NCBI GenBank assembly: GCA_963760125.1
Contig: CAVXBV010000007.1
Span: 496,001-560,000 of the forward strand
Length of the DNA stretch: 64,000 nt
DNA from: RYN-111 sp963760125
GTDB taxonomy: Bacteria > Actinomycetota > Actinomycetes > Mycobacteriales > SCTD01
Direction: 5' to 3'
Translations under genes and position numbers: made by a program
Shown: positions 8,435 through 17,369 of the stretch, one piece after another
How the letters are laid out: each line of letters starts with the position of its first letter
Numbering within the stretch: the stretch's first letter is position 1
The notes under the pieces: model-generated
Databases searched by the model: none
What the model was told of the DNA's origin: nothing
Seen by the model: the letters and a program-made list of their open reading frames with translations, nothing else

Positions 8435-8440
8435 AACCTA
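8435..8440 (-). promoter_or_regulatory. Leaderless -10 element for the flavoprotein operon
   Basis: TAGGTT on the minus strand, 6 bases before the GTG at 8428. Confidence 0.45.
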
Positions 8441-8478
8441 CCTGTGGACAACGCGCGCGGCAGGTCGGCGCTCCTGCC

Positions 8479-8484
8479 TACCGT
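8479..8484 (+). promoter_or_regulatory. Leaderless -10 element for the pseudokinase gene
   Basis: TACCGT, 7 bases before the ATG at 8492. Confidence 0.4.
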
Positions 8485-8491
8485 GCGGCGC

Positions 8492-9751
8492 ATGAGCAAC
8501 CTGGTCCTTCTCGGGTACGACGACCTGGTGCTGCTGGGTTTCGGTCGCCTCGGGGAGGTCTGGCGGGCCCGGCACCGGAGCACGGGTGACTGGGTGGTCG
8601 TCCGCCGCCTCGCGGAGGTGGACGGCGAGGTGCTGGTCCGGGTACGGGCTGCGGCAGCGGTCGTGCGAGCCCTGGACACCGAGCATCTGGTACGCCTGCG
8701 GGAGACGCAGCGCAGCGAGGGAGAGGACCTGCTGGTCCTCGACCACGCGGCCGGCGGTGCCCTTCCCACCGACCGGTTGCTGACCCCCGGGCAGGTCGTG
8801 ACGGTCGTCGCCCCCCTGGCGGCCGCGCTGGCCCAGGCGCACGCACACGGCCTGGTCCACGGTCGGCTCGAGATGACCTCAGTGCTCCTCACCGCGGACG
8901 GCCGGCCGCTCCTCGACGGTCTCGGCCTCGGCGCCCTGCTCGACGGCCACGACCCCACCCACGTCTCGGGGCCGGCCGCGGACGTTCGGGCGCTCGGTGC
9001 CGTGGCGTTGCGCCTGCTCACCGGACAGGCGCCGGGTCGACCGGTGGCCGACCTGGCTCCGACGGCCCCGGTCCCGATGGTGGCGGCCGTGGCGGCGGCG
9101 CTGGACGACGACCCCGCCGCCAGGCCCACTGCCGGCGCCTTCGCCGAGGCGCTCCTCGCCTCGTGCGCCGCCGTCCCTCTCGCCGTACCTGCCCCGTCTC
9201 CCGGCCCTCAGCACCGGGCAACGGTCCGTCGTGCGCGAGTGCGCATGGTGCTGCGCAGTGCCGCCCTGCTGGCGGTCGTGGCGGCGGTGGTCCTGCTCGG
9301 CGTCGTCTGGGGGCACTCCACCGCTGGTGGTCCCGGGGGTGTGCCGCTCGCGGCCGTGACATCACCTGCTCCGGCGGCCACCGCCTCGGGCTGGAGCGGG
9401 GTGCTCGCCGGGCTGGACACCAGCCGCGCCAGGGCCTTCGCAAGCGGCGACGTCGCGCTGCTCGACGCCGTGTACGTCGCGGGCTCACCCGTCGCGCTCG
9501 CCGACCGGGCCGTCCTGCGCGCACTGACCGAGCGCGGGGCGACGGTGACCGGCTTGCGTCACGAGGTCGAGGTCGTGACCCCCCGGCGTGCCACGACCGA
9601 CCGGGTGGACCTCGAGGTCGTTGCGTCGCTCGCCTCACACGTGCTCATCGAACGCGCGGGACCGCTGCGCATCGCCGCGACGGCCCCGGTGTCCCGCGTG
9701 GTCGTCCTGGCCAGGACGACCACGGGGTGGCGGATCGCCGAGGTCCGCTGA
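8492..9751 (+). CDS. Membrane-anchored Ser/Thr pseudokinase
   Basis: A 419-residue protein. Residues 7-230 have the Hanks kinase fold: glycine loop GFGRLGEVW (16-24), VVVRRL in place of the VAIK lysine, HGRLEMTSVLL (123-133) where HRDLKPxNVLL is expected, and DGLGLG where DFG is expected. The ATP-anchoring Lys, the catalytic Asp, the Asn and the metal-binding Asp are all replaced, so catalysis is unlikely. One TM helix lies at about 253-273, with a ~145-residue extracellular domain resembling a mediator of ligand sensing. The upstream open frame is antisense to the flavoprotein; ATG 8492 has a TACCGT hexamer before it. Confidence 0.82.
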   Translation: MSNLVLLGYDDLVLLGFGRLGEVWRARHRSTGDWVVVRRLAEVDGEVLVRVRAAAAVVRALDTEHLVRLRETQRSEGEDLLVLDHAAGGALPTDRLLTPGQVVTVVAPLAAALAQAHAHGLVHGRLEMTSVLLTADGRPLLDGLGLGALLDGHDPTHVSGPAADVRALGAVALRLLTGQAPGRPVADLAPTAPVPMVAAVAAALDDDPAARPTAGAFAEALLASCAAVPLAVPAPSPGPQHRATVRRARVRMVLRSAALLAVVAAVVLLGVVWGHSTAGGPGGVPLAAVTSPAPAATASGWSGVLAGLDTSRARAFASGDVALLDAVYVAGSPVALADRAVLRALTERGATVTGLRHEVEVVTPRRATTDRVDLEVVASLASHVLIERAGPLRIAATAPVSRVVVLARTTTGWRIAEVR

Positions 9752-9760
9752 TCGCGGGCG

Positions 9761-10639
9761 TCAGCTGAGGATCGCGGCCAGGGCTGCGTCGATCTCGCGG
9801 TGGGTGAAGGTGAAGCCGGCGGCCTCCAGCGCTGCGGGCTGCAGTCGCTGACCCGCCAGCACGCCCTCGTCAGCGAACTGGCCGAGGATCGCGTGCAGGA
9901 CGAAGCCGGGTACGGGAACGGGCAACGTGGGCCGATGGACGGCCCTGCCCAGCGCCTTGGTGAACTGCCGGTTGGTGACGGGCTCGGGTGCCACCAAGTT
10001 GACGGGCCCGGCGACGTCCGCGGTCAGCAGGTGCAGGATGGCGCGGACCTCGTCGTCCAGGCTGATCCAGGGCAGCCACTGCCGGCCGCTACCGAGGGGA
10101 GCGCCGAGGAAGGCCTTGAAGATCGGGAGCTGCTTGGCCAGCGCTCCGCCTTCCTTGGCCAGGACGACTCCCGTGCGCAGGTGGACCACCCGGGCAGCGT
10201 CGTTGGCCGCAGCGGTGGCCGCCTCCCACTGCACGCAGACATCGGCCAGGAAGCCAACGCCGGGTCCTGCTGCCTCGTCGGTGGGGCGATCGCCGGTGTC
10301 GCCGTAGTAGCCGACCGCGCTGGCCGAGAGCAGGGTGGGGACGCCCGCCTGGGCGACCGCCAGGGCGACGGCGTGGGTTCCCTGGGTGCGGCTGTCGAGG
10401 ATCTCCCGTCGGTAGCCGTCGGTCCAGCGACGGTCCCCGACGCCGGCTCCCGCCAGGTGGATCACCGCATCGAGGTCCTGCACCGCCTCCGGGGCGAGGT
10501 GCTGGGCGTCCCAGCGGCGCTCGTCCGGCAGGGACGCGGGTCGGCGCACGAACCGGACCACCTGGTGGCCGGCGGCGCGCAGTGCCGGCTGGAGGGCACT
10601 ACCGATGAGGCCTGACGCCCCGGTGATCCCGATCTTCAT
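9761..10639 (-). CDS. TIGR01777 family epimerase (extended SDR)
   Basis: A 292-residue NAD(P)-binding protein of the YfcH/SulA-like TIGR01777 family. The N-terminal motif GITGASGLIGSAL is the glycine-rich nucleotide loop, followed by VIHLAGAGVGDRRWT, LLSASAVGYYGDTGD with the Tyr of the SDR site, and a C-terminal DUF1731-like segment beginning NLVAPEPVTNRQFTKALG. Family members have no assigned substrate. ATG 10639 is chosen over the longer frame because GGAAGGAT sits just upstream as a ribosome-binding site. It is the last of several minus-strand genes after lpdA-sucB. Confidence 0.87.
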   Translation of the reverse strand: MKIGITGASGLIGSALQPALRAAGHQVVRFVRRPASLPDERRWDAQHLAPEAVQDLDAVIHLAGAGVGDRRWTDGYRREILDSRTQGTHAVALAVAQAGVPTLLSASAVGYYGDTGDRPTDEAAGPGVGFLADVCVQWEAATAAANDAARVVHLRTGVVLAKEGGALAKQLPIFKAFLGAPLGSGRQWLPWISLDDEVRAILHLLTADVAGPVNLVAPEPVTNRQFTKALGRAVHRPTLPVPVPGFVLHAILGQFADEGVLAGQRLQPAALEAAGFTFTHREIDAALAAILS

Positions 10640-10685
10640 GGGCCGATCCTTCCCTGCCTGGTGCGCGCACGCACCTCGGGTCGGG

Positions 10686-11303
10686 TCAGGGTGTGAGCCC
10701 GACCCACCCTGCGGGCAGAGGAACACCTCGTCCCCACAGCCGCAGGAGCAGCTCTGAGGCAGTGCCGCTGACCGTCGTGTACGGCGGGTTCCCGAGCGTC
10801 CAGGTCCGGTCAGGCGTCGTGAGGCGCAGACCGGCGCGCTCGGTGGCGCCGACCGGGGTGCGGCGGGCAGCGAAGAAGCTGATCACCTCGTCGATCCCGT
10901 CGCCCGCCAGGTCCTCGTCCAGGGAGTACGGCGCCAGGTCCCAGCGGTGGATGCTGATCTCGTGCAGCTGCCGGCGCAGCCAGAACGACGCGGTCCGGTT
11001 GGTCTTGTCGAACGTCCAGCAGGGGTGGTCGGTCGGCACCTCGCGCAGGCGCCCGAGCAGCTGCTGGCTGGCGTCGAAGTAGGTCTCACCAAGGTGCTCG
11101 CCAGGATCGCGTTCGTCGTACGGCGGAGGGGAGTCGCCGTCGAGGGCCAGGCGGGCCCAGTCGTGGACGGCCACCAGGTGGCGGACGAGCTCACGCGTCG
11201 TCCACCCCGGGCAGGACGGGATCGCGGCGTCGGGGTCTGCGCTCCCGACGGCCGCAGCCATCGCCAGCACCTCGCCCTCCAAGAGGGTGAGGAGATCCAT
11301 CAC
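10686..11303 (-). CDS. Maleylpyruvate isomerase-family mycothiol-dependent protein
   Basis: A 205-residue four-helix DinB-like protein of the maleylpyruvate isomerase (MDMPI) family, whose actinobacterial members are mycothiol-dependent metalloenzymes. The metal-ligand pattern is visible as His in VRHLVAVHDWA near residue 42 and Glu/His in LHEISIHRWDL near residue 118; SCPGWTTRELVRHLV is the family start. A C-terminal domain of about 65 residues ends LLRLWGRGVPLPAGW. GTG 11303 is followed at once by ATG, either could start. Substrate unknown. Confidence 0.85.
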   Translation of the reverse strand: MMDLLTLLEGEVLAMAAAVGSADPDAAIPSCPGWTTRELVRHLVAVHDWARLALDGDSPPPYDERDPGEHLGETYFDASQQLLGRLREVPTDHPCWTFDKTNRTASFWLRRQLHEISIHRWDLAPYSLDEDLAGDGIDEVISFFAARRTPVGATERAGLRLTTPDRTWTLGNPPYTTVSGTASELLLRLWGRGVPLPAGWVGLTP

Positions 11304-11312
11304 GGGGGTGCT

Positions 11313-12842
11313 CTAGAGGCCGAGCTCGGCGGCGAAGTCGCCCTCTTCGAGGCGGTTCTTCATCGTGACGAGGAAGCGCGCAGCGTCCGCTCCGTCGACG
11401 ATTCGGTGGTCGTAGGTCAGCGCCAGGTAGACCATCGACCGCACGGCCACGACCTCCCCGAGCGCCGGGTCCTGCACGACGACCGGGCGCTTGACGACGG
11501 CGCCCGTACCCAGGATGCCGACCTGCGGCTGGTTGATGATCGGGGTGTCGAACAGCGCGCCCCGGCTGCCGGTGTTGGTCACGGTGAAGGTGCCGCCACC
11601 GAGCTCGTCGGGACCGACCTTGTTGGTGCGGGTCCGCTCGGCGAGGTCGGCGATCTTGCGGGCCACGCCCGAGAGGTTGAGGTCGCCGGCGCCCTGGAGG
11701 ACGGGGACGAGCAGGCCCTTCTCGGTGTCCACCGCGATGCCGAGGTTGACCTCGTCGTGGTAGGTGACCGTGCCGGCCTCGACGTCCACGCTGGCGTTGA
11801 CCATCGGGTGGGCCTTGAGGGCCTCGATGGCCGCGAGCGTGAAGAACGGCAGGAAGGTGAGCTTGGTGCCCTCGCGGGCCTCGAACTCGCCCTTCACCTG
11901 CTGGCGCAGCTTCGCGATGTTCGTGACGTCGGCCTCGACGACCGTCGTCAGCTGGGCGCTGACCTGCAGCGACTCGACCATGCGGGTGGCGATCACCTTG
12001 CGCAGTCGCGACAGCGGCTCCGTCCGCCCGCGTAGCGAGGCCTTGGCCGGCTGGCTGGCGGCGGGTGCCGGGGCAGCAGGTTCCGCAGCGGGCGCCTGGG
12101 CGGCGGGCTGGCTGGCAGCGGCAGGCGCCGGGGCGGCGGCCTGGCTGGCAGCGGCCGGTGTCTGCGCGGCGGCCTGGCTGGCAGGTGCCGCGGCGGCCGG
12201 TGCCGGGGAGCCCTGGCCCTGGGCGGCCGCGTCCAGGACGTCCTGCTTGCGGATGCGGCCACCGACACCCGTGCCCTGCAGAGACGCGAGGTCGACACCG
12301 TGCTCGGCAGCGAGCTTGCGGACCAGCGGGGTGACGTAGGCACCCTCGCCGGTGGAACCGCTGGCCGGAGCCGCGCTGGGCTGCGCGGGCGGGGCGGGCG
12401 GGGCCGGGGGAGGGGTGTCCTTGGCCGCGACGGGCGCGGGGTCGGGTGCGGGGGGCGACTGGGGTTCGGGTGTCGGGGCCACCTGAGCGGCGGGCTCCGG
12501 GGTCGGCTCGGGCTCGGGGGTGGGCTCGGGCTCCGGGGTCGGTTCGGGCTCCGCAGCCGCAGCAGGCTCCTCGGCAGGAGCGTCAGCCCCGCCCGCGTCG
12601 TCACCCTCGTCGCCGATGACGGCGAGCTCGACGCCGACCTCGACGGTCTCGTCCTCCTGCACCTTGATGGACGTCACGATGCCGGCAGCGGGGGACGGGA
12701 TCTCGGTGTCGACCTTGTCGGTGGAGACCTCGAGCAGCGGCTCGTCGACCTCGACGCGCTCGCCCTCCTTCTTCAGCCAGCGGGTGACGGTGCCCTCGGT
12801 GACGCTCTCGCCGAGGCGCGGCATGGTGACGGAGACGGCCAT
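11313..12842 (-). CDS. sucB: 2-oxoglutarate dehydrogenase E2 (dihydrolipoamide succinyltransferase)
   Basis: E2 subunit that carries acyl groups on lipoate and hands them to CoA. The 509 residues show one lipoyl domain (1-78, lipoyl Lys in STDKVDTE), a long Pro/Ala/Glu linker with PEPTPE repeats, the E3-binding domain at ~165-200 (VRKLAAEHGVDL, GVGGRIRKQDV), a second Ala/Pro linker and the catalytic domain from ~270 with the HxxxDG motif in YDHRIVDGADAARF. Actinobacterial E2 proteins of this locus often serve both pyruvate and 2-oxoglutarate complexes. lpdA is 51 bases upstream on the same strand; an AAAAGGG ribosome site precedes the ATG. Confidence 0.95.
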   Translation of the reverse strand: MAVSVTMPRLGESVTEGTVTRWLKKEGERVEVDEPLLEVSTDKVDTEIPSPAAGIVTSIKVQEDETVEVGVELAVIGDEGDDAGGADAPAEEPAAAAEPEPTPEPEPTPEPEPTPEPAAQVAPTPEPQSPPAPDPAPVAAKDTPPPAPPAPPAQPSAAPASGSTGEGAYVTPLVRKLAAEHGVDLASLQGTGVGGRIRKQDVLDAAAQGQGSPAPAAAAPASQAAAQTPAAASQAAAPAPAAASQPAAQAPAAEPAAPAPAASQPAKASLRGRTEPLSRLRKVIATRMVESLQVSAQLTTVVEADVTNIAKLRQQVKGEFEAREGTKLTFLPFFTLAAIEALKAHPMVNASVDVEAGTVTYHDEVNLGIAVDTEKGLLVPVLQGAGDLNLSGVARKIADLAERTRTNKVGPDELGGGTFTVTNTGSRGALFDTPIINQPQVGILGTGAVVKRPVVVQDPALGEVVAVRSMVYLALTYDHRIVDGADAARFLVTMKNRLEEGDFAAELGL

Positions 12843-12893
12843 GGGGTGCGGTTGCCCTTTTCTCGTGGGGGAGCTAGTGGAGGGTGAGCGGGA

Positions 12894-14264
12894 TCAGGAG
12901 TGGCTGTGGAGCGGCTTGCCGGCGAGCGCCATGTGCGCCTCGCCGACGGCCTCGGACATCGTCGGGTGCGGGTGGATCAGCTGGGCGACCTCGGACGGCA
13001 GGGCCTCCCAGTTGGTGATGAGCTGCGCCTCGGCGATGAGCTCACCGACGCGCTCACCCACCATGTGGACGCCGAGCACGGGGCCGTCCTTCTGCGCGAC
13101 GACCTTGACCGCTCCCGCCGTACCCAGGATCTTGGCCTTGCCGTTGCCGGCGAGGTCGTAGGTGACCTCGATGACGTCGTACCCGCGCTCGGTGGCCTGC
13201 TTGCTGGTGATGCCGACGCTCGCGACCTCCGGGTGCGAGTAGGTCACGCGGGGGACGCCGTCGTAGTCCACCGGGGTGACGGGGAGGCCGGCGAGCCGCT
13301 CCGCGACGAGGATGCCCTCGGCGAAGCCGACGTGCGCGAGCTGCAGGGTCGGGATGAGGTCCCCCACGGCGCTGATCGTGGGGACGCTCGTCTGGCAGTA
13401 GGCGTCGACCGTGACGAACCCGCGGTCCATCTCCACGCCGACCTTCTCATAGCCGAGGCCGTCGGAGACCGGCCCGCGGCCGATCGCGACGAGCAGGATT
13501 TCGGCGTCGAGCGTCTTGCCACCCTCGAGCGTGACCTGCACGCCGCCCTCGGTCGGGGTGACGGACTGGAAGCGGGCGCCGAGCTCCTGCTTGATGCCCT
13601 TCTTGCGGAAAGCGCGCTCCAGCAGCTTGGAGGAGGACTCCTCCTCCAGCGGCACCAGGTGCGGCAGCGCCTCGACGATGGTGACCTCGGCGCCAAAGGC
13701 GTTCCAGACGCTGGCGAACTCGCAGCCGATCGCGCCGGCGCCCAGGACGATGACGCTCTCCGGGATGCCGTCGAGGTCGAGCGCGTGGTCGGACGTGATC
13801 ACCTTCGTGCCGTCGATCTCGAGACCGGGAAGCGAACGCGGCACCGAGCCGGTCGCGAGCAGGACGTGCTTGGCCTCGATGGTCCGGCCGTCGACCTCGA
13901 CGGCCGTGGGGGAGACGAGCACGCCGGCGCCCTGCACGACCTCGATGCCGCGGGACTTCACCAGGCCGGACAGGCCCTTGTAGAGCCCCTCGACGACCTT
14001 GCCCTTGTAGGCGTTGACGCCGGCCATGTCCACGCCCTGGAAGGTGCCCTGGATGCCGAACTGGGCGGCGTCCTTGATGACCTCGACCGTCTCGGCGCTG
14101 TGCAGGAGGGCCTTGGTGGGGATGCAGCCGCGGTGCAGGCAGGTCCCGCCGACCTTGTCCTTCTCCACCATGACGACGGACAGGCCGAGCTCCGAGGCGC
14201 GCAGCGCGGCTGCGTAGCCACCGCTGCCTCCGCCGAGGACGACCAGGTCGACAGGCTCGCTCAC
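12894..14264 (-). CDS. lpdA: Dihydrolipoyl dehydrogenase (E3)
   Basis: Flavoprotein E3 that reoxidises dihydrolipoate with NAD in 2-oxoacid dehydrogenase and glycine-cleavage complexes. It has 456 residues: FAD loop VVLGGGSGGYAAALRA, redox disulfide GGTCLHRGCIPTK (Cys43-type pair), NAD loop VIVLGAGAIGCEFA, and the C-terminal dimer motif with active-site His-Glu in HPHPTMSEAVGEA. GTG 14264 is chosen over an upstream ATG because GGAGCAG lies 6 bases before it and the product starts as usual for the family. sucB follows, and gcvT, another user of E3, lies 3 kb away. Confidence 0.95.
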   Translation of the reverse strand: MSEPVDLVVLGGGSGGYAAALRASELGLSVVMVEKDKVGGTCLHRGCIPTKALLHSAETVEVIKDAAQFGIQGTFQGVDMAGVNAYKGKVVEGLYKGLSGLVKSRGIEVVQGAGVLVSPTAVEVDGRTIEAKHVLLATGSVPRSLPGLEIDGTKVITSDHALDLDGIPESVIVLGAGAIGCEFASVWNAFGAEVTIVEALPHLVPLEEESSSKLLERAFRKKGIKQELGARFQSVTPTEGGVQVTLEGGKTLDAEILLVAIGRGPVSDGLGYEKVGVEMDRGFVTVDAYCQTSVPTISAVGDLIPTLQLAHVGFAEGILVAERLAGLPVTPVDYDGVPRVTYSHPEVASVGITSKQATERGYDVIEVTYDLAGNGKAKILGTAGAVKVVAQKDGPVLGVHMVGERVGELIAEAQLITNWEALPSEVAQLIHPHPTMSEAVGEAHMALAGKPLHSHS

Positions 14265-14395
14265 AGGTGCTGCTCCATTCGTCTGCGCGACGGGGGTCCC
14301 CCGTCGCATGGCATCCTTCCACCTACCGGATACAGGTCGCGAACAGGCCCGCGGCATTCCCGCGGCGGGCCGTCGTGGCGGAGGAGGAGATCGAC

Positions 14396-14731
14396 GTGGG
14401 TGCGCTCGACCGGCTGCGGCGACGACCTCGCCCGGGGACCCTGCGGGGCACGCAGGACGGCGACACCGACCACCTCAAGGCGTTCGCCGCCTCGCGGACC
14501 GGGGTCGAGGGCTTCGTGGAGCCCGAGACGAACACGACGACGACCACGCTGGTGCTCGTGGCCGCGGACGGGGAGTGGACGCGCCGCAGGGTCGCATCGG
14601 TCAAGGCCGCCTTCGACCTCGGCAAGGACCTCGCGATGCCGGTGTACGACGTCGCCGCCGTTGGCTACCCACAGCGGATGCGGGAGTGGACGGCCGCGCG
14701 CAAGCGGGCGGGGGAGACCCGCTCCACCTGA
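14396..14731 (+). CDS. Conserved actinobacterial small protein near pepA
   Basis: A 111-residue cytoplasmic protein of a widely conserved but uncharacterised actinobacterial group sitting next to pepA. Recognisable stretches are GALDRLRRRPRPGTLRG at the N-terminus, the central TTLVLVAADGEWTRRRV and the C-terminal GYPQRMREW. No catalytic motif is evident. GTG 14396 is favoured by the GAGGAGGAGA ribosome site directly upstream, which excludes the longer upstream frame. Convergent with pepA, 7 bases between stops. Confidence 0.72.
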   Translation: MGALDRLRRRPRPGTLRGTQDGDTDHLKAFAASRTGVEGFVEPETNTTTTTLVLVAADGEWTRRRVASVKAAFDLGKDLAMPVYDVAAVGYPQRMREWTAARKRAGETRST

Positions 14732-14738
14732 CCCGCCG

Positions 14739-16256
14739 TCAGGTGGTGGCGAGCTCCTCGAGCAGCTGCACGAACGTGCGCACGGCCGCGCCCGTCCCGC
14801 CGACGGGCGTGTAGCCGTACGGCGCACCTGTGTTGTACGCGGGGCCCGCGATGTCCAGGTGGGACCAGCGCACGCCCTCGGCGACGAACTCCTGCAGGAA
14901 GAGTCCAGCGGTGAGCATCCCGCCCTCGCGCGGGCCGGTGTTGACCAGGTCGGCGACGTCGGAGTCCAGGCCCTTGCGCAGGTCGGCGGGTAGCGGCATC
15001 GCCCACATCGACTCCCCGGCGGTGCCGGCGGCGGCCACGACGTGGTCACGCAGCGCGTCGTCGTTGCCCATGACGCCGGAGGTCCGGTTGCCGAGGGCGA
15101 CGACCTGCGCACCGGTGAGGGTGGCGACGTCGAGCACGAGGTCGGGCCCGTCCTCGCACGCCCGCACGATGGCGTCGGCCAGGATCAGCCGCCCCTCGGC
15201 GTCGGTGTTGTTGACCTCGACGCGCTTGCCCCCGCGCAGGGTGAGGACGTCGGAGGGGCGGATCGCCGTACCGCTGGGCATGTTCTCGGCCATCGGCACC
15301 CAGGCGTCGACGTCGACCGCGATCCCGAGCTCGGCGATCGCGAGCATCGCGCTGACGACCGCGGCGGCGCCGCCCATGTCGGACTTCATGTCCTCCATGC
15401 CGGCGGACGGCTTGATGCTGATGCCGCCCGAGTCGAACGTGATGCCCTTGCCGACGAGGGCGACCTTGGTGGTGGCGCCCTTCCCGCGGTGGGACAGGTG
15501 GACAAGGCGCGGCGGGTTGGTCGACCCCTGGCCGACGCCGACGATCCCGCCGTACGCGCCCTTCGCGAGGGCCTTCTCGTCCAGGACCTCGGCGGCGAGG
15601 CCGACCGCCTTGGCCCGCTCGACCGCGAGGGCCGCGAACGAGACCGGGTTGAGGTGCGACGGCGGGGAGTTGACCAGGTCACGGGCCAGGTGGACGGCGC
15701 GCGCGACGATCTCGGCGCGTGCCACGACGGCCTTGGCCCCCTTCAGATCGCTGAGCACGGCGACCTTGGTCACCGGCGCCTTCTGCTCGAGCAGGCTGGC
15801 CTGGCGGTGGGCGGTGAAGGAGTACGCGCCGAGGAGAGCGCCCTCGGTGACGGCGCGCAGGCTGGGTGCGTCGCCGGCGGGCAGCGAGAGGGTGACCGAC
15901 GCTGCGGAGCCGGCGAGGCTGCGCACCGCGGCCCCCGCGGCGCGGCGCAGCACCTCCCCGTCGTACGACGCGGCCTGGTCGCCGAGCCCGACGACGACGA
16001 GGACTCCGGCCCTGAGCGCACCGAGGGTGGCGACGCGGGTGACCTCTTCCTTGGCGCCGGTGGCGCCCAGGGCAGCGAGCGCCGGGAGCAGGCCCTTGCC
16101 GAACGCCTTGGTCACGTCCTCGGAGCCGGCGAGGAGCACCGGTCCCTTGCTGGAGCGCGCGATCCCGATGATCACGGCATCGGTCTTGGCGGTCGCCGCG
16201 GAGGCGGTGGACACGGTCACGGCGGGGGTCTTGGCCGGAGCAGGGGAGGAGGTCAC
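14739..16256 (-). CDS. pepA: Leucyl aminopeptidase (M17)
   Basis: Cytosolic dimetal aminopeptidase that removes N-terminal residues from peptides. The 505 residues have the N-terminal macro-like domain and the M17 catalytic domain with metal ligands in VGKGITFDSGGISIK, SDMGGAAAV and the signature NTDAEGRLILAD; the catalytic Arg is in the same NTDAEGR motif. The long upstream frame overlaps the divergent aminotransferase and is not coding; GTG 16256 follows TAGCGT by 8 bases. Length fits the family. Confidence 0.93.
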   Translation of the reverse strand: MTSSPAPAKTPAVTVSTASAATAKTDAVIIGIARSSKGPVLLAGSEDVTKAFGKGLLPALAALGATGAKEEVTRVATLGALRAGVLVVVGLGDQAASYDGEVLRRAAGAAVRSLAGSAASVTLSLPAGDAPSLRAVTEGALLGAYSFTAHRQASLLEQKAPVTKVAVLSDLKGAKAVVARAEIVARAVHLARDLVNSPPSHLNPVSFAALAVERAKAVGLAAEVLDEKALAKGAYGGIVGVGQGSTNPPRLVHLSHRGKGATTKVALVGKGITFDSGGISIKPSAGMEDMKSDMGGAAAVVSAMLAIAELGIAVDVDAWVPMAENMPSGTAIRPSDVLTLRGGKRVEVNNTDAEGRLILADAIVRACEDGPDLVLDVATLTGAQVVALGNRTSGVMGNDDALRDHVVAAAGTAGESMWAMPLPADLRKGLDSDVADLVNTGPREGGMLTAGLFLQEFVAEGVRWSHLDIAGPAYNTGAPYGYTPVGGTGAAVRTFVQLLEELATT

Positions 16257-16264
16257 GAGGGGGA

Positions 16265-16270
16265 ACGCTA
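16265..16270 (-). promoter_or_regulatory. Leaderless -10 element for pepA
   Basis: TAGCGT on the minus strand, 8 bases before the GTG at 16256. Confidence 0.45.
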
Positions 16271-16289
16271 CCCGTGATTGGGTGCTCCC

Positions 16290-17369
16290 ATGAGCGTGAA
16301 CGAGTGGGTCGCTGCCCGTGTCCCGACCGATCGGGTGCACCTCGACGCCGCGGCGTGCGGTCGGATCTCGCAGCCGGTGCTGGACGCGCAGGTGACGCAC
16401 CTGCGGCACGAGGCCGAGGTCGGTGGCTACGTCGCCCAGGAAGCGGCGGCGTCGCTCGTCGACCCCGGACGGGACGCGCTGGGCGCCATGGTGGGCCTGG
16501 ACGGGACGGGTGTGTTCTTCACCGAGAACGGCGGTTCGGCGTTCGCGTCCCTGCTCGACGCCTGGCCGCTGCCCGCGGGGGCGCGGATCGGCACCCTCCC
16601 CAGTGAGTACGGCGGGAACGCCCGCGTGCTGCGAGCTCGCGCGGCGCTGCGCGGGTGGGAGCTGGTACCGGTTCCGGTCGACGGGCGAGGTCGGCTCACC
16701 GAGGTGCCCGCGGGGCTGGACCTGCTGACCTTCCCGCACGTCCCGAGCCAGCGGGGGATCGTCCAGCCGGTGACCGAAGCGCTGCGCTCCGGGGTCCCGC
16801 TGCTGCTGGACGTCGCCCAGTCGCTCGGGCAGACGGAGGTCCCCGCTGGCGCTGCGGCCTACGTCGGCACGAGCCGCAAGTGGCTGTGCGGACCGCGAGG
16901 AGTGGGGTTCGGCGTGGTGGCTCCAGCCTGGACCGAGCGGCTCACGGCGCCACCCACCCTGCTCGGGGTGGAGCTGGCCGGGATGCGGAGGTTCGACAGC
17001 CCCGAGGCGCACGTCGCGGGCCGCGTCGGCCTGGCCTTGGCCGCCCGGACCTTCTCCCCGGCGCTGCTGTCCGTCGTCCAGGCCGGTGCAGCGGCGGCGC
17101 GCGTCCTGCTCGAGGGCGCAGGCGGCTGGCGAGTTGTGGAGTCGGTCGACGAACCGTCCGCGATCACGACGTTGCGGCACGGCACCGCCGACCCGGTGGC
17201 CGTGCGCGCCACGCTGCTCGACCGGGGCTTCGTGGTCAGCGCCGTCCCCGTGACCCGGGCGGACGACATGGACGTGCCGCTGCTGCGGGTGTCGACCGCG
17301 GCCTGGGTGACACCGGAGGACCTCGCTGCGTTAGCCGCAGCGCTGGACTCAGTAGGGTCGCGCCCGTGA
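16290..17369 (+). CDS. PLP-dependent aminotransferase class V, EgtE-like
   Basis: A 359-residue fold-type I PLP enzyme. The opening RVHLDAAACGRIS, then HEAEVGGYVAQEAA, resembles EgtE, the C-S lyase of ergothioneine synthesis. PLP contacts are visible: LLLDVAQSLGQ (Asp and Gln over the ring) and the Schiff-base Lys in GTSRKWLCGPRGVGFG. No egtA-D genes are nearby, so the role is inferred from resemblance only; another cysteine-sulfoxide lyase or desulfurase role is possible. ATG 16290 is used instead of a TTG four codons earlier. GcvT overlaps its stop in GTGA, so the two are translationally coupled. Confidence 0.75.
   Translation: MSVNEWVAARVPTDRVHLDAAACGRISQPVLDAQVTHLRHEAEVGGYVAQEAAASLVDPGRDALGAMVGLDGTGVFFTENGGSAFASLLDAWPLPAGARIGTLPSEYGGNARVLRARAALRGWELVPVPVDGRGRLTEVPAGLDLLTFPHVPSQRGIVQPVTEALRSGVPLLLDVAQSLGQTEVPAGAAAYVGTSRKWLCGPRGVGFGVVAPAWTERLTAPPTLLGVELAGMRRFDSPEAHVAGRVGLALAARTFSPALLSVVQAGAAAARVLLEGAGGWRVVESVDEPSAITTLRHGTADPVAVRATLLDRGFVVSAVPVTRADDMDVPLLRVSTAAWVTPEDLAALAAALDSVGSRP
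17353..17358 (+). promoter_or_regulatory. Leaderless -10 element for gcvT
   Basis: TAGGGT inside the end of the upstream gene, 7 bases before the gcvT GTG. It may give gcvT its own transcript. Confidence 0.35.
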
